This document shows, one piece after another, positions 33,125 to 44,088 of a stretch of DNA of 64,000 bases. A program made the position numbers and the translations under genes. Under the pieces are notes generated by a model that saw nothing but the letters and a program-made list of their open reading frames with translations, did no database searches and was not told the origin of the DNA. The DNA is from Rhynchopus euleeides (taxonomy: Eukaryota > Euglenozoa > Diplonemea > Diplonemida > Diplonemidae): contig OY723320.1 in assembly GCA_963210315.1 (NCBI GenBank), positions 558,001 to 622,000 on the forward strand. Direction: 5' to 3'. How positions within the stretch are numbered: the first letter of the stretch is position 1; each line of letters opens with the position of its first letter.

Positions 33125-33590
33125 CAGTATGAAGTCTAGTACATGCCCGTTTGGGCACTGAATGCTGTTCGTTTGCAGCCGTCGTGATGCAGTACGAAGT
33201 CCAGTACATGCCGGTTTGAAGCCCAGATGCTGCCCGTTCACGGCTGTTGTGATGCAGCATGAAGGCTAGTACATGCCCGTTTGAACTCTGAATGCTGTCC
33301 GTTTGCGGCAGAATGAAGTCGAGTACATGCCTGTTTGCGGAAGGCACAGGGTTAGTACATGCCCGTTTCGACCGTACGTCGTGCCGGATGAAGTCTAGTA
33401 CATGCCCGTTTGTACTCTGAATGCTGCCCGTTTGCTCGAGGCAAAGGGCGAGGACATGCAGGTTTGGGCTCGGGATTGTGAAGTTGTGGAGCAGAATGAA
33501 GGCTAGTACATGCCCGTTTGAACTCGAGATGCTGCCCGTTTGGTTCAGAATGAAGTCTAGTACATGCGCGATTGGAGGTTCCGACGTGGG
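33125..33590 (+). repeat. Irregularly spaced GAAGTCTAGTACATGCCCGT repeats
   Basis: About nine copies of a ~20-bp motif (GTCTAGTACATGCCCGTTTG) occur at intervals of 33-69 bp, several followed by a half-copy ATGCTGCCCGTTTG. It is a degenerate interspersed minisatellite, not a CRISPR, because repeats and spacers both vary in length and sequence. Confidence 0.7.
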
Positions 33591-33599
33591 CTGGGCTGG

Positions 33600-34550
33600 G
33601 TGTGGGTCGGCACCTCGTTTTCTGACAAGGCCACACAGCGTAATTAAAGCTTCATTTTTTTTCTGCTGAAAATAGCTGAAGTGTCCCTCTGCTACTGGCA
33701 GGGGAGCTGGCCTGGGCTGGCGACCGCATGCGCAGAAGGTGGGACGGCACGGAATCAGAGAAGTCCTTCTGGTTTGCGGTCCGCCGTCTGTGCCCGAGCG
33801 CGTACGGCCGCATGAGTCGTAGGGGTGTCAGAACTCCGGTGCCACCTCCCCTCTGTTTCGGGGAGGTCACGAGCAGGGCCTGGGTGATCTACGACTAGGC
33901 CACCACGTTCCGAGGGTGTGCTGGATTTCTGGGACAACCCGGGGACGAACCGGGCTGCTACACTCCTCTCTGCTCTCGGGTGTCTGCTGCTTGTCGAGCG
34001 ACAGGCAGGGCGGAAGCCATTTTTCTTTGTACAGTCGACAGAGAATCGCAGTGCCCAATGTCATGTGCAGGCAACAGGGAGTTGTCAAGTGTGTTTCCTC
34101 AGCTCGGTACGGTAAGCAGGAGGCGAATCTCCAAAGGAAAATAGGAGGGGGAAAAAACGGCCGTTTTTTCGCCAAGAAAACATGAAAACGGCCGTTTTTA
34201 TATTTCGGTAGCGGGAACTGAGGTAGTGAATTCTCAGAAAATCCACTCCCTCCATGACGGCCGTTATGACACTATGTCACCGTGAATTTTTTGGGGGGTG
34301 TACGTATTCACAGTGATATGGGGCGTAGCTGAGAAAAAGAGGTTTAATTACTTCCCGGCCGAATCCAATTTCGACTTTTTTGGCTGAAAAATGGGTGAAT
34401 GCGGCTGGAGCAGGCCGGACCGGTCACCCGGAAATTCCCCATTTTTGCCCTCCAGAGGTGGTTTTTTCACACCAATAATCCGGCTTCTGCTAAGGGGACC
34501 TTTTCGATTTTTTTTTCGGAAAACTGGTGCCCCTGACGACCCCATATTGC
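33600..34550. other. No gene seen
   Basis: Open frames are short and on both strands. It contains the ACGGCCGT palindromes at 34,157-34,265. Confidence 0.45.
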
Positions 34551-34617
34551 GTAGTTTGTGCGTAGTGAAAAGGGGGGGGGGGTCTCATTTTTTGATTTAC
34601 TCAGCCATTCTCTGTCT

Positions 34618-35222
34618 CTATGCCGGGACCCCAAACTCAAGGAGTTCTTGCTGTTCCGGGGTCAGTGAGGGTGCAGGCGCTTCAGGTGCTGCAGGTGCTG
34701 CAGGTTCTTCAGGTGCTGCAGCGCTGGCAGCCTTCGGTGCGGGTTTCGACGCAGTCTTTGCAGGTCTCTTTGGGGGTGCCCTTTGGCGCGGTGCCTGCTT
34801 CAGCTCGTCGGGTGGAAGCATCAACGCATCATTAAGCGGTGCCTGCTTCAGCTCCTCCGGGTGGAAGCGTCAACGCATCATTAAGGAAGAAGGAAGCAGA
34901 GTTGCTACGCTTTTTTGCAGCTGCAGGAAACGACACCATACCCAACAACAATCCCCAGACCGTCGAGGGAGAGTGGGCGCCTGGATCCCGTGACACAGAT
35001 CTCTAGTGCCGTTGTGATCCCCTCGGATAACGTCTCCTGGACGTTGTCAGCGGAGGTTGCCTGTGTGGCGGTGACCTCCGTATACCCCGCGGGATCCAGT
35101 GCCAGTAGCGCCTTCTTCAGCTTTTCGTCGACCCCTCGGCCGACGCTCTCCTTGATGTCAAGGGCCACCTTCAGGGTGGCACCTCGCATCGCCCTGAAGG
35201 CTGTGATCGTATCATCATTCAC
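34618..35222 (-). CDS. Hypothetical two-part protein, minus strand
   Basis: The N-terminal part starts at ATG 35,222 (MNDDTITAFRAMRGATLKV) and gives about 105 codons of helical, well-balanced sequence (DEKLKKALLALDPAGYTEV). The C-terminal part (34,618-34,829) is in another frame and is Ala/Pro/Lys-rich (KRPAKTASKPAPKAASAAA), ending EQQELLEFGVPA with TAG at 34,618. Between them lies a tandem duplication of about 50 bp (CTTAATGATGCGTTGA...GAAGCAGGCACCG), one copy of which is a base longer. A spliced gene with an intron around 34,830-34,980 is the simplest reading; the exact junction was not resolved. The function is unknown. A 30-bp direct repeat (ATTGCGTAGTTTGTGCGTAG) brackets the gene at 34,552 and 35,480. 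Confidence 0.4.
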
Positions 35223-35694
35223 AATCTCGAGGGTGTTCTACGCGGCTCCTGGAACTCACTTCCTTCTCAGGTGTTTCTGGGCATGGGGCAACCTTGCCCA
35301 GGTGTTTCTGGAGTCCCGCCCCACATGTCGTGCGTTCTTTCGTACGGTGTATAGTGAGTTCTGGCAATAATTTTTTGCTCGGTCAGCGCAGTGCCTCCAG
35401 TCCTGTCTCAGTAGCCACACAGAAAGGGGGACCAAAAAAAACTGGGGGGGGACCAAAAAGCGAGACCCCCCCCCCCCAGATTGCGTAGTTTGTGCGTAGT
35501 GAAAAGGGGTAAATCAGGGGCACCAAAAACCCTATTTTTCACTTTTGAGCCCGATTTCGAAGGAATTTTTGAGTTTTGAGCTCATTTTGTGCAATTAAAC
35601 GCGTCACTCAGGTTTTTCCCCCGGACCCCTCGGTGACTCCTCCAGACTTGGTCGGGCTTGGAAGTTGGTTCGTAGTTTTGACCACCAATGCCTA

Positions 35695-36759
35695 ATGTGT
35701 TGGCAGTCTTGTTTGACTGGTGCTTGCAGTACGCGGTGGCGGGCGGACCGGGCCGGAGGGGGCGCGAAGCGCCCCCGTCCGGCCCGGTCCGCCCGCCACT
35801 TGGTGGGGCGCCGCCTTCCTTTCTCTCCCTCTCTCCCTTCTGAGTGCTCGATACCCCGCGCGCAGAAGCGAGTGGCACCTGTACAGGAGGCAGGCGAATT
35901 CGCCCTGGGGCGACGCTCCTTTCATAGCAGAAGAGTAGAACCTCAGCCTCCCGTGTCCCCTGGTTCACCGGTTTCAGCGTCAAGCCTTCGGCCTGACGAG
36001 GACAGTATCATGTCCCCATCAGAACTTGCTTCCCCCCTTCCTCTCTCGCCTGCACCCTCCCTTGTTGTGGATGACTCGCCGGGCTTTCAGCCCGCCGACA
36101 CTCGACTTAGTCCACTGTCAGACACTGTGTCACCCCCGCCACCCTCTCCATGTCAGGAGCCCCTAGTGCCTTTAGACCCTACAACCCCCTCTCTTCCCGA
36201 CTGGCAGGCAGAAACGCCGTCCCACCAGGGGAGCGACACGCTCTCCCCCGAGTGCACGTCGCCGAGCCCTTACGTGGGGCGTCGACTTCCTTTCTCCCCT
36301 TCCTCCCCTTCTGAGTCCTCGGTTCCCCGCGCGCAGAAACGTGTAGCGCACATGCGGGAGGCAGACGAATCTGCCCTGGAGCGCGGTTCGTTCCACAACA
36401 GAAGAAAAGATTTCCCTTCCTCTCGAGTTATCGTCAGCACAGCTAGATCAGGCGTGCCTTCCCCTTTCCCACGGGCCTCACAGGCCTTGCGCTTCTTGGA
36501 GCGCAAGACACGTGCTGTCCGTCCTTCTCGTTCTCGTTTCCTCCGGAAGCAGGTGTTGCGTGCGGTTCCGAAGCGCACCCGCTGCATCCCCTCTCCCACC
36601 ATCTTTCGTTCGGCGGCTATTCCGCGCTCTTTTCAACGCGTCGTCGCGAAGATTGCGCCTCAGTACCAGCAGGCGCAATCTCCGGCTTCCAGTATGTGTG
36701 TGTCCCCCCTCCTTTACAGCGCAACAAGGAGGAGAGCGAAACCGTGTGGTGTCACGTAG
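35695..36759 (+). CDS. Pro/Ser-rich protein with internal 44-residue repeat
   Basis: An uninterrupted frame of about 355 codons, open a little further upstream. Two imperfect repeats of about 44 residues begin VGRRLPFSPSLPSE (about 35,803) and VGRRLPFSPSSPSE (about 36,274), each ending in RRSFHSRR or RGSFHNRR. They differ by many base substitutions but keep the amino-acid pattern, which argues for coding selection. Between them is an acidic, Pro/Ser/Asp low-complexity stretch; the C-terminus is very basic (RPSRSRFLRKQVLRAVPKR). No domain was recognised; a disordered nucleic-acid-associated or structural protein is possible. A near-perfect 30-bp hairpin (35,736-35,799) lies inside the 5' part, so the true start may be downstream of it. 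Confidence 0.5.
   Translation: MCWQSCLTGACSTRWRADRAGGGAKRPRPARSARHLVGRRLPFSPSLPSECSIPRAQKRVAPVQEAGEFALGRRSFHSRRVEPQPPVSPGSPVSASSLRPDEDSIMSPSELASPLPLSPAPSLVVDDSPGFQPADTRLSPLSDTVSPPPPSPCQEPLVPLDPTTPSLPDWQAETPSHQGSDTLSPECTSPSPYVGRRLPFSPSSPSESSVPRAQKRVAHMREADESALERGSFHNRRKDFPSSRVIVSTARSGVPSPFPRASQALRFLERKTRAVRPSRSRFLRKQVLRAVPKRTRCIPSPTIFRSAAIPRSFQRVVAKIAPQYQQAQSPASSMCVSPLLYSATRRRAKPCGVT
35736..35799. repeat. 30-bp-stem GC hairpin, GAA loop
   Basis: GTGGCGGGCGGACCGGGCCG... pairs with its complement ending CGCCCGCCAC. There is a single bulged G and a 3-base loop. Confidence 0.85.
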
Positions 36760-37111
36760 AGCAAGAGTAGGATAGCGGGCCCGGTTCCTCACGGTATGGT
36801 CCCTCGGGGCCAGGCTGCGATGCCAGCACGCTAACCCAAATTGCAATACGATTCTTGGTGATTCTTGGTGAATGGCGGCGTCGCGTGGCGAATTTTTGGT
36901 GATTTTTGGTTACTGAGTACCTCCTGTTTCACCCCACAAATTTGACTTTTTTTTGGGCGTCAGCCAGACCAGACAGATAGTCTTTCTGCTTCACTATACC
37001 GTATACACCCCCACCCCACCCCACAAGGCACACAACCAGTTTCCGCTTGATTCTCAATCCGAGCGAGATCTGGACATCCTTACCTGAAGCAGCGCCCGCT
37101 GCGAGGCGGGC
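36760..37111. other. Intergenic; shared word with gene X flank
   Basis: Contains AAATTTGACTTTTTTTT followed by GGGCGTCAGCCAGACCA (from 36,938), which also occurs at about 50,064 downstream of gene X copy 3. Short TTCTTGGTGATT repeats occur near 36,853. Confidence 0.5.
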
Positions 37112-37682
37112 ATGCTGTTCGAGGCAGAGCCAGCATGCCTTGGGTACAGCCCCATGTGGCTGAACCGTCCTATCGCTGACAACGCGCGCACGGAAGTGTT
37201 TGAGATCGCGGCTGGCGGGCAGCAGACAACTCACAGGGCTAAGCTACGGCAGCGGTGTGCCGAGCTGCAGCAGGAAGCTGTGAGGCTTCGGGAAGAGGAG
37301 GACACTCGTATGGGATTCTCAAGGTACAGGCCGTGGTTGGACAGGATACCAGCAGGGAGCGAGCGCCTGACGTTCCACGAGATGCATCAGGCAACATTGC
37401 GGGCGTGCCGCCAGCGGAAGATCTTCAACGGCCTGGCTCGGGTCGAGCCTGCCCCTGCCTCGCTCAGCCCGCAGATTCCCGCAGCACCCCAACGCGCCGT
37501 TGGCCCGGGTGCCGTGCACCACGGGTCGCCTGTCCGCCTGCCAACTGTGGTGCCCTCAGGGTCACCGGTGCGACAGCGGAAGGCACCCCTCCGCACACAC
37601 CGACGCCTGCTCCCGCTGTCCCTGGGACCAGAGAAAGGTAGTATGATGCGCGCGGCACAGCAGGGCGTCCGCTGCTGTGTAT
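37112..37682 (+). CDS. Hypothetical basic protein
   Basis: A 190-codon frame (MLFEAEPACLGYSPMWLNRP...) contains a charged helix (RAKLRQRCAELQQEAVRLRE) and a Pro-rich C-terminal half. A strong donor-like AAG|GTGAGT overlaps the stop at 37,680-37,690, and a weaker one lies at 37,637, so the annotated 3' end may be an exon edge. The first ATG is 30 bp downstream of an acceptor-like CCTGAAG. No homologue was recognised, and gene-like status rests on frame length and composition only. Confidence 0.4.
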
Positions 37683-39356
37683 AAGGTGAGTGAATGAGTG
37701 TGAGTGAGTGAGTGTGTGGTGGCCATGTTTTATGTGGGGAGAGATCCTGCGCGGATCATTGCCCACCCCCGCCCATCCCGACGTTGCAGCTGAGGCTCCA
37801 CTTGGGTTAGAGAGAGAGCTGCGGGTCGTGCGAGACCGCGTCGTGTTTCCCTTTTGTTTCGCGGTCCCACCTTCGACAGCATGTATTTTTCTGGATTTCT
37901 GCATGGAGTGCAGATGTGGGGGGGGGGGGGGGCGGGGGGCAAATGCAAGCATTTCTGCAAATACAAGCGTGGATGCAAACCAATCATGCATGGGATTTGT
38001 CGGGCATAACATGCGGTATGTTTCACCCGGTTTTTTTTGTTGTTGCAACAGGACTCCTGGTGTTCAGTGTCACAAAGATAGTCGGCAGCGCTTCGGCAAC
38101 AAATACAGCCTCCTCATCACCGCATCACCTCATCAGGCCTGCAGGTGTTGCTTGTATTTTGCCCGGAACATCTCTCTCTCCCCCTCTCTCTCTCTCTCTC
38201 TCCCCGCACCTCTCCCATCTCTTTATTTCGGATTTTTTTCATCCGTGGGGCTCCTTTCGAAAGCCTCCACACACACCCCCTCCTCCCTCGGCAAGTTGTG
38301 GGGGTGTTCAGCGTTTTGATGACCACCAAAACTGCTGGTCGATCCCCACCCCCACCCCTCGCGATTTTTTCATTCGTTTTGGCCGATGGACTCCAAACTT
38401 TCCTGAAAGTTTAGACTATCGTCCGAAGAAGGCCACCCATATTGTTCCGCTGCGTTCAACGAAGGAATGCTTCTTTCCGGAGTGTATCTAGCACGATTCA
38501 GTTGGTCGATTCCTTTGTCTGGTTTCGCCTTGAACACCCGCACCTCACGGGAACCACTGCACTTTGCATCAAGACCATAAGTATGTGGGTTTCTTCTGTA
38601 CGCCTTACCTTTCTCCGCTTTGCCCCCCACCCCCCGGGTCCCACGGGATCATTCAAACTCCACCGCGTCCCACCTCTCCCGGGCACTTCCGTGCCGGGCC
38701 GGGAGGTGTCGAGCTCGACCCGTCTGCTTTCTTGATTTCCTTGATTTCATTGCATTCTTGCAACTGAATCAGTGGAACTGAAGTGCAATTGCCTGCCAAG
38801 TGGCCCTCCCATGTGGCCGGCTCCCCCCGGAGTGCTCCAGCCTGAAAACACACCCACACAGGGACACCGCCCGCGCACCCACCTCACCCGACCCCCCCTA
38901 TTTTCTTGTTGCACACCTGCCAGGCAATAATCCCGGGACGGGGACCCTGAGTTCCAAGGGAGCTGGTTCACGCTGAAGAGTTCGGCCAGTGGAGGGGGTA
39001 CATAAGGACAACAAAAATGGGGCCACGTAGGGGGAATCCTCACGAAGTGACGGGCGTGAGGGGAGGTGATTTTCTGACGAGGGGGGCTGCGTTCGGCAGA
39101 TGCCTCCTTAAAACTGGTTTCAACACACACGCGTGATTATTTTATAGCAGTGCAGAGCACCACACACACAGTGACCCAGAACGGAAGAGGCACACCGTCA
39201 TTAAAATAACACGACACGATGCGGTAGCCAGCTCCCCCCACTATGCTGTAACACTTGTCCCCCACCCCACTACCCCGCCACGCCACACCTGCAGTGCGGG
39301 GGGGGCACCTCCTCCTGGGGGCTTAACCCGAACACCCGGCAAGCTTTGGCCGTGCC
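37683..39356. other. Intergenic, low complexity; no gene recognised
   Basis: Holds a G run at 37,919-37,932, a (CT)n tract at 38,170-38,207, and CA-rich sequence around 39,160. Open frames are short and overlapping. The last 200 bp should include the promoter of the gene starting at 39,357. Confidence 0.45.
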
Positions 39357-40733
39357 ATGCCGAAGCCAGCAGAGACACGCGAGTCGCTGGAGGCGGACCT
39401 CAAGGGCGCCCGCGACCTGCTCGAAGATGCCGCCCTGCTGTCCCGCCTCCCTGACAAGGGCAAGCGCATCCGCGACAACATCGCCCGCCTCGAGGAGCGG
39501 CTGGCAGTGCTCCGCAGCATAGGCGGCGTGCAGGCTGGGCCCGTGCAGCTGCGCAACGCTGCCCCCACTGCGGCACCGCAGGCCGACGAGGTCGAGGCCG
39601 AGCCTGCCGTGGGGCAGGCGGCAGGGAGGGTGGGCTTCGATGCCTCGGCAGGCCCCGCCGTGCCAGGGGCTTCTGGCAAGAAGGCCGGGCCTGCGGAAGC
39701 ACCGACCGAAGCACAGCTGACAGAGGCGGAGGCGGTGCTTGCGCCCTGGAAGGTGAGCCGCTCCAACGTCGCCGACATGCGGGCACCCATGCTGGTGCAG
39801 ATCGAGCTTGTGAACCGCACCGATGCCTCGCAGGCAGCAAAGCTCCTCGCGGCGCTCGACCTGCTCAGCGTCACAGCCTTCCCCGAAACCGATCCGTATG
39901 CGTTGCCGCTGTGTTGTGTGGTTCCGCCCGGTCCAGTGTTGCTGCCAGCTGCAAGGGGTGCAGTCTCTATTTGGGTGTCTGGGGTTGCCTTAGGGGGAGG
40001 GGATGGGACGGTTACGTACATGAGGAGTGGGGGCCAGCGTTCCAACAAAGCAACTTTCGGCAGTTATTGGGTTGTTGTCTCGTTTTTGCTCCCACTTCAT
40101 GTGGTGTGGCGGGCTTTATCCACGCCGCTCATGTTCATGTCATCCTCCTCGTCTTTGCTGTGTCAATCATTCCCCATCTCCCCACCCACCCACAGTGTGC
40201 AGCAGGCAGCGCTGATGCTGAAGTATATGCACATTGTCCCGAAGCCGGATGCCGCTAACAAGAGCACCCGGTATGTTTTGTGTTGGATGAAGTGTTTGAT
40301 GGCACGTGTGGGCACATCTCCATGTCGACAACCTTGAATCCCGCCCCTCTGCTCCGGGATCAATGCAAGTTGGGAAAGGGGATTTTCCCCCCTACCAAGC
40401 AGAACACCTCCCCAAACGATTCCACACGGGGCGGGCTTGGGTGGGTGTGGACTGCCTTCTCCCTCTGCTATGCTCTGCGCCGGGGTGCCGGAACACTGCT
40501 GCAGCCGATTGCCTGAATGCACCGCAACAACACCTGCACCTGCACCCACCCACAGGCAAGCGCACGGCCTGTCCTCTGCAGAGTCGCAGAAAATCATCGA
40601 GGATCAGAGGCAGCGCCAGCAGGACGACGAGAGAGAGGAGCTGCTGCTGATGGCAGCACGCGCAGCCGGGCCGCCTGTGACCCACCCCTCGAATGACCGC
40701 ACCAGGGCGAGCTACCGTGACATGTTCAAATAG
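39357..40733 (+). CDS. POLR2M/Gdown1-like RNA polymerase II-associated protein
   Basis: Three exons give a 263-residue protein: 39,357-39,895, 40,196-40,270 and 40,556-40,733. The introns (300 and 285 bp) start GTATGC and GTATGT, and both end in CCCACCCACCCACAG; phases agree across both junctions. The N-terminal helical part contains SRLPDKGKRIRDNIARLEERL, which resembles the Gdown1 signature (an arginine/leucine helix, then LPDKGKKI). The C-terminal part (LKYMHIVPKP ... SSAESQKIIEDQ ... SYRDMF) resembles the C-terminal Gdown1 region in order and spacing. In animals Gdown1 binds RNA polymerase II and opposes TFIIF, giving Mediator dependence. The middle is an Ala/Gly/Pro linker. The match is by eye, so an unrelated coiled-coil protein is possible, but the gene model itself is strong. 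Confidence 0.6.
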
Positions 40734-41440
40734 GAAGGGTGGGGTGTGTGGGGCCTCCCCGAACGTCGCCCTGGTGGACGAAGTTGGGTTGGAGCCCAAG
40801 GCTACCGAGCTCCGGTGACAGTCACCCGCCGACGGACTCGGGGCAAATCGGGCAGTGTGGTGGCGTCACCACACTGCATTCAGTGCATCATGTCCCATGC
40901 TCTGCTGGATCACCGTATCGTACCTCGAGGGCTGGCTTGTTATGCAGCCCCGTGAGCCTGTAGCTCGATCGGTGTGACCTACACTATACACAAGAAGCTG
41001 GACAAGCACACGCATGTAAGTGAGGAAGAGTGTGCTGCTGAGTGTGCACTACTCAAAGATAGCCATGCGAGGGAGAGGGTGTATGTCATCAGGGCACGGC
41101 CCCACCGTGTGGTTGTGGGTTGGGGGTTGGTTGCGGCGGCGGTCAGCTTCCGGCACCCACTCCGCTGCCACCACTAACACCCGTTACTGGCATTGCCTCC
41201 ATCCCCTCACCCCCCCCCCCCGTCCCTTGTCTTCAGTGGGGGTTTCTCAGTAGAATGAACAGAAGTAGTTATCATGGGGGGAGGGGGGGTGTTCACGCGT
41301 GTGCACACAGTGGGGATCGCATCAAGTGCAGGTGCCCGGTGTGCTCGACATCTCCTCCAAAAAAAGGTGTGTGTGTGTGTGTGTACAGTGGGGGAGGAAC
41401 ACCATGGTCAGCTCGGTGCAACCTACACTGTTATGTGTGT
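40734..41440. other. No gene seen; microsatellites
   Basis: Short open frames only. Includes (GT)n at about 41,367-41,385 and a C run at 41,211. Confidence 0.45.
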
Positions 41441-41444
41441 GTTC

Positions 41445-41770
41445 AGACCCAGTGGGGGGCCTTCACTCAGAAGTGCAGGACGGTGAGGTGAGTCACGAAG
41501 TCAGCACCAAACTGACACAGTTTGACACAGAGCGGATGCACCCAAGTGGGGCCTTCGCTCAGAAGTAGCGTATCAGTTCTCGTGTGTTCGTCTCTCCTGG
41601 ACTTTCTGTACGATGCGGGCCCAGCTAATCCAACACAGCCCAGAAGTGCAGAAACGTGAACCGACTCACAAGAAGAGGGGCAAACTGTCGCAGTTTTGCC
41701 ACAGAGCGAGGGCCCCTCCCAGTGGGGGCCTTCGCTCAGAAGTGCAGAAACGCGAGTCTCCTCTCAAAGG
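41445..41770. repeat. Cluster of GGGGCCTTCGCTCAGAAGTG elements
   Basis: Three or four degenerate copies of a hairpin-type element with ends GGGGCCTTCGCTC and GAGCGAGGGCCCC. They share ACTGACACAGTTTGACACAG with the copy at 18,280-18,369. Confidence 0.6.
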
Positions 41771-42160
41771 GAGGCGAGGAAGGCAGGACGGACACAGTCA
41801 GGCACAGATCGGAGGCCCCCCCGTGTGTATTTTTTGAGGTAACTTGGAGGCATGTATCAATGTAAGCCCGCACGTTCAAAGCTTTTTACCACAACCCCCC
41901 TGGTGCCTGGTGGCCTTAGCTACCCAGGGCATGGCTGTGGGTGAGACGAGGTGAGAGGGGGGGGGGCAGCCGACTCCCAGGGGGGCTTCACTGGCTGACA
42001 AGCCGTGTGGCTGGCTGTGGCTGGTAGCGAGGGGGGGCCCCCTCTCGTAGATTCTCCGTATTCCGCTGCGTTCCGACCCGCGCTGTCACTGAGGAGGCAG
42101 CTGTCGGCAAACCCAGTGCGGCATATTGTGGGGGGGGGGGGGGGGGTGGGTGGGTGGGTG

Positions 42161-44088
42161 CACGGTGGACTCCCGCCCGGTCAGACACCCACTTTGCAGT
42201 TTGGAAAATTAGCGGGTGTCCTGGCACCCGCTAGTGGGTGTCTAAGCGGGTGTCAGACACCCACTAGTGGGTGCCAGACACCCGCTAGTGGGTGTCTGAC
42301 ACCCGCTAGTGGGTGTCAGACACCCGCTACGCTACTATACTATATTCTCGAGGTGAAAATCTGGCTGGATCAGGGGCATATCCTGGGATCCTGGCCGGGG
42401 TATCCCGGTATTAGAGAGAAGAGGGGGAGGGATGATGAGGAGGCCCCAGACCCCAGCCCCTGCCACTTGTCATTTGCGTGTTGCCTTTGCGTGTGCGCCT
42501 GTGCCTCCCTGTTCTGTATTTTTTTACCCTCACGGGTATCACGGTACAGGGCAGTCCCCCCCCTCCTCCCCCCAAAAATTGTTCGCATCATCTTGGCGCC
42601 CATTCCTTCCACTTTCTGTGGATGTGTTTGGTATTTCCGAACGGAATTTTCCAGCGCCAAGACTGATACCTCGCCGTTTTCGAGTCAGTCACTTCCACCG
42701 CCGCTGCGATTTGCGTACCGGTAGTTGTGCAGAAATGCTAACATTTAATTTGCTCTGTGGAACCTGGACTGCACCTTCTGGGATGTGAGTCTGTAGATAG
42801 TTGGACAGTTGCGGTACCCATCTGTTAGAAAGCTGAAAGGAACCTTGTCGGGCGATCAAGGACGACTGAGGGTTCAGTTTGAGTTTAATGTGGTCCAAGG
42901 GTACAACAGACATCACTGCTTTGCAGATCCCTCTTGCTTGTCCCTCTGGTAACTTCCAACGGCTCAAACTCCTCGACTTCCTTGGGTGGGCATTTGCCAT
43001 ACCTGACGTAAAACAGTGATGCTTCGTGCTAGTGGTGAACCTGACGTTAGTAAAGGAAGGGTGCTGCGGCTGTCCACGAGGGGCTCTGATGCCTCCTCAC
43101 GGTGCCTGGTTGGTCGGTTCAGGATGAAACAGAGCAAATTTAGTGTTAGGGGGATGCCTCTGGTCAAGGCCTTTTCACAAAAATTGACCCACGGCGCCGA
43201 GTTGGGCCGTTGGTTCCTGGTTGTAGCTCGGTCTACGCCAGGTTCCACACCCCGTCATCGCAAAACGTACGCATTCACAGAGGCAAACACAACAGCCTCT
43301 GTGGTACGGGAGCATGGCGGGAGGAAATTTTGCCTTTTGGTCAAATAGGCACCCTTTTGGAAACAATTGACCCGCAGGGTGGCTGAGTCTTATCAGACAG
43401 GCCGACCTATATGTTGATCAGTGGAACCACACAACCTGTTCAACCTGCCCCCGGGGTGGAAGTCCACCCCTGCCGTAGCGTAAGATAAGCCTACGTCGAC
43501 CCTCGTCGTCCTCTTCGTCGTCCTATGACTGTGGAGTTCAGCAATCAAGGATGCGGAACTGCTGTGAGCTGCACACTCTCTTGACACACCTGCACGCATC
43601 TGCGTTACACTCGTGGTAACCCCGAACCCTGTATTTATACAGGAGACTTCCATCTGGGACAGTTTCTGTTCCAGATGAGCTTTGGCAGTGGTAGCCATCT
43701 TTGCTATGGAGCCATCGTCATTGCTATCGTCGTCACTCGGACCCATGAGCAGTGGATACAATTGGGTGTGGAAGGAGAGGGTGCAGTTCTGGATCAGCAG
43801 GTCTGAATCTGAAATTGACTGAACCCCACAGGTCTGAGATGACTCCAGTCGAAATCAGCAGGTCCCAGGTTGACCTGACATGATTTCCACCCAGAATTAC
43901 AGGGAATCCCCAGTAATTTGGTGGTGAAAAGAGGGTGCCAGACACCCGCTTTGGTGGTAAAAAGAGGGTGCTAGACACCCACTAGTGGGTCCCAGACACC
44001 CGCCCAGAGGGTGCCAGACACCCACTAATTCCGCCAAACTATTCACCCTCTTTCAGACACCCACTTTGGCCTGTGGGAGTCCACCGTG
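42161..44088 (-). mobile_element. Decayed 1.9-kb DNA transposon T, copy 2
   Basis: Ends CACGGTGGACTCCC and GGGAGTCCACCGTG, the same outermost 13 bases as the MITE at 47,785. It is flanked by TG on both sides. Subterminal arrays of the palindrome ACACCCGCTAGTGGGTGT lie at 42,210-42,325 and about 43,936-44,066. The interior carries minus-strand coding remnants (43,761 down to about 42,690) that align in two stretches with 18,950-19,620. The transposase family was not identified and the reading frame is broken in several places. This element is a candidate source of mobility for the matching MITEs. Confidence 0.7.

Noticed and set aside
33125-33590. CRISPR-like array of spaced repeats
   Set aside because: Repeats vary in sequence, spacers vary from about 13 to 49 bp, there are no cas genes, and the context is eukaryotic.
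42005-42724. 239-codon plus-strand frame at the left end of element T copy 2
   Set aside because: It runs through the subterminal palindrome array (SGCQTPASGC repeats) and out of the element; a repeat by-product.
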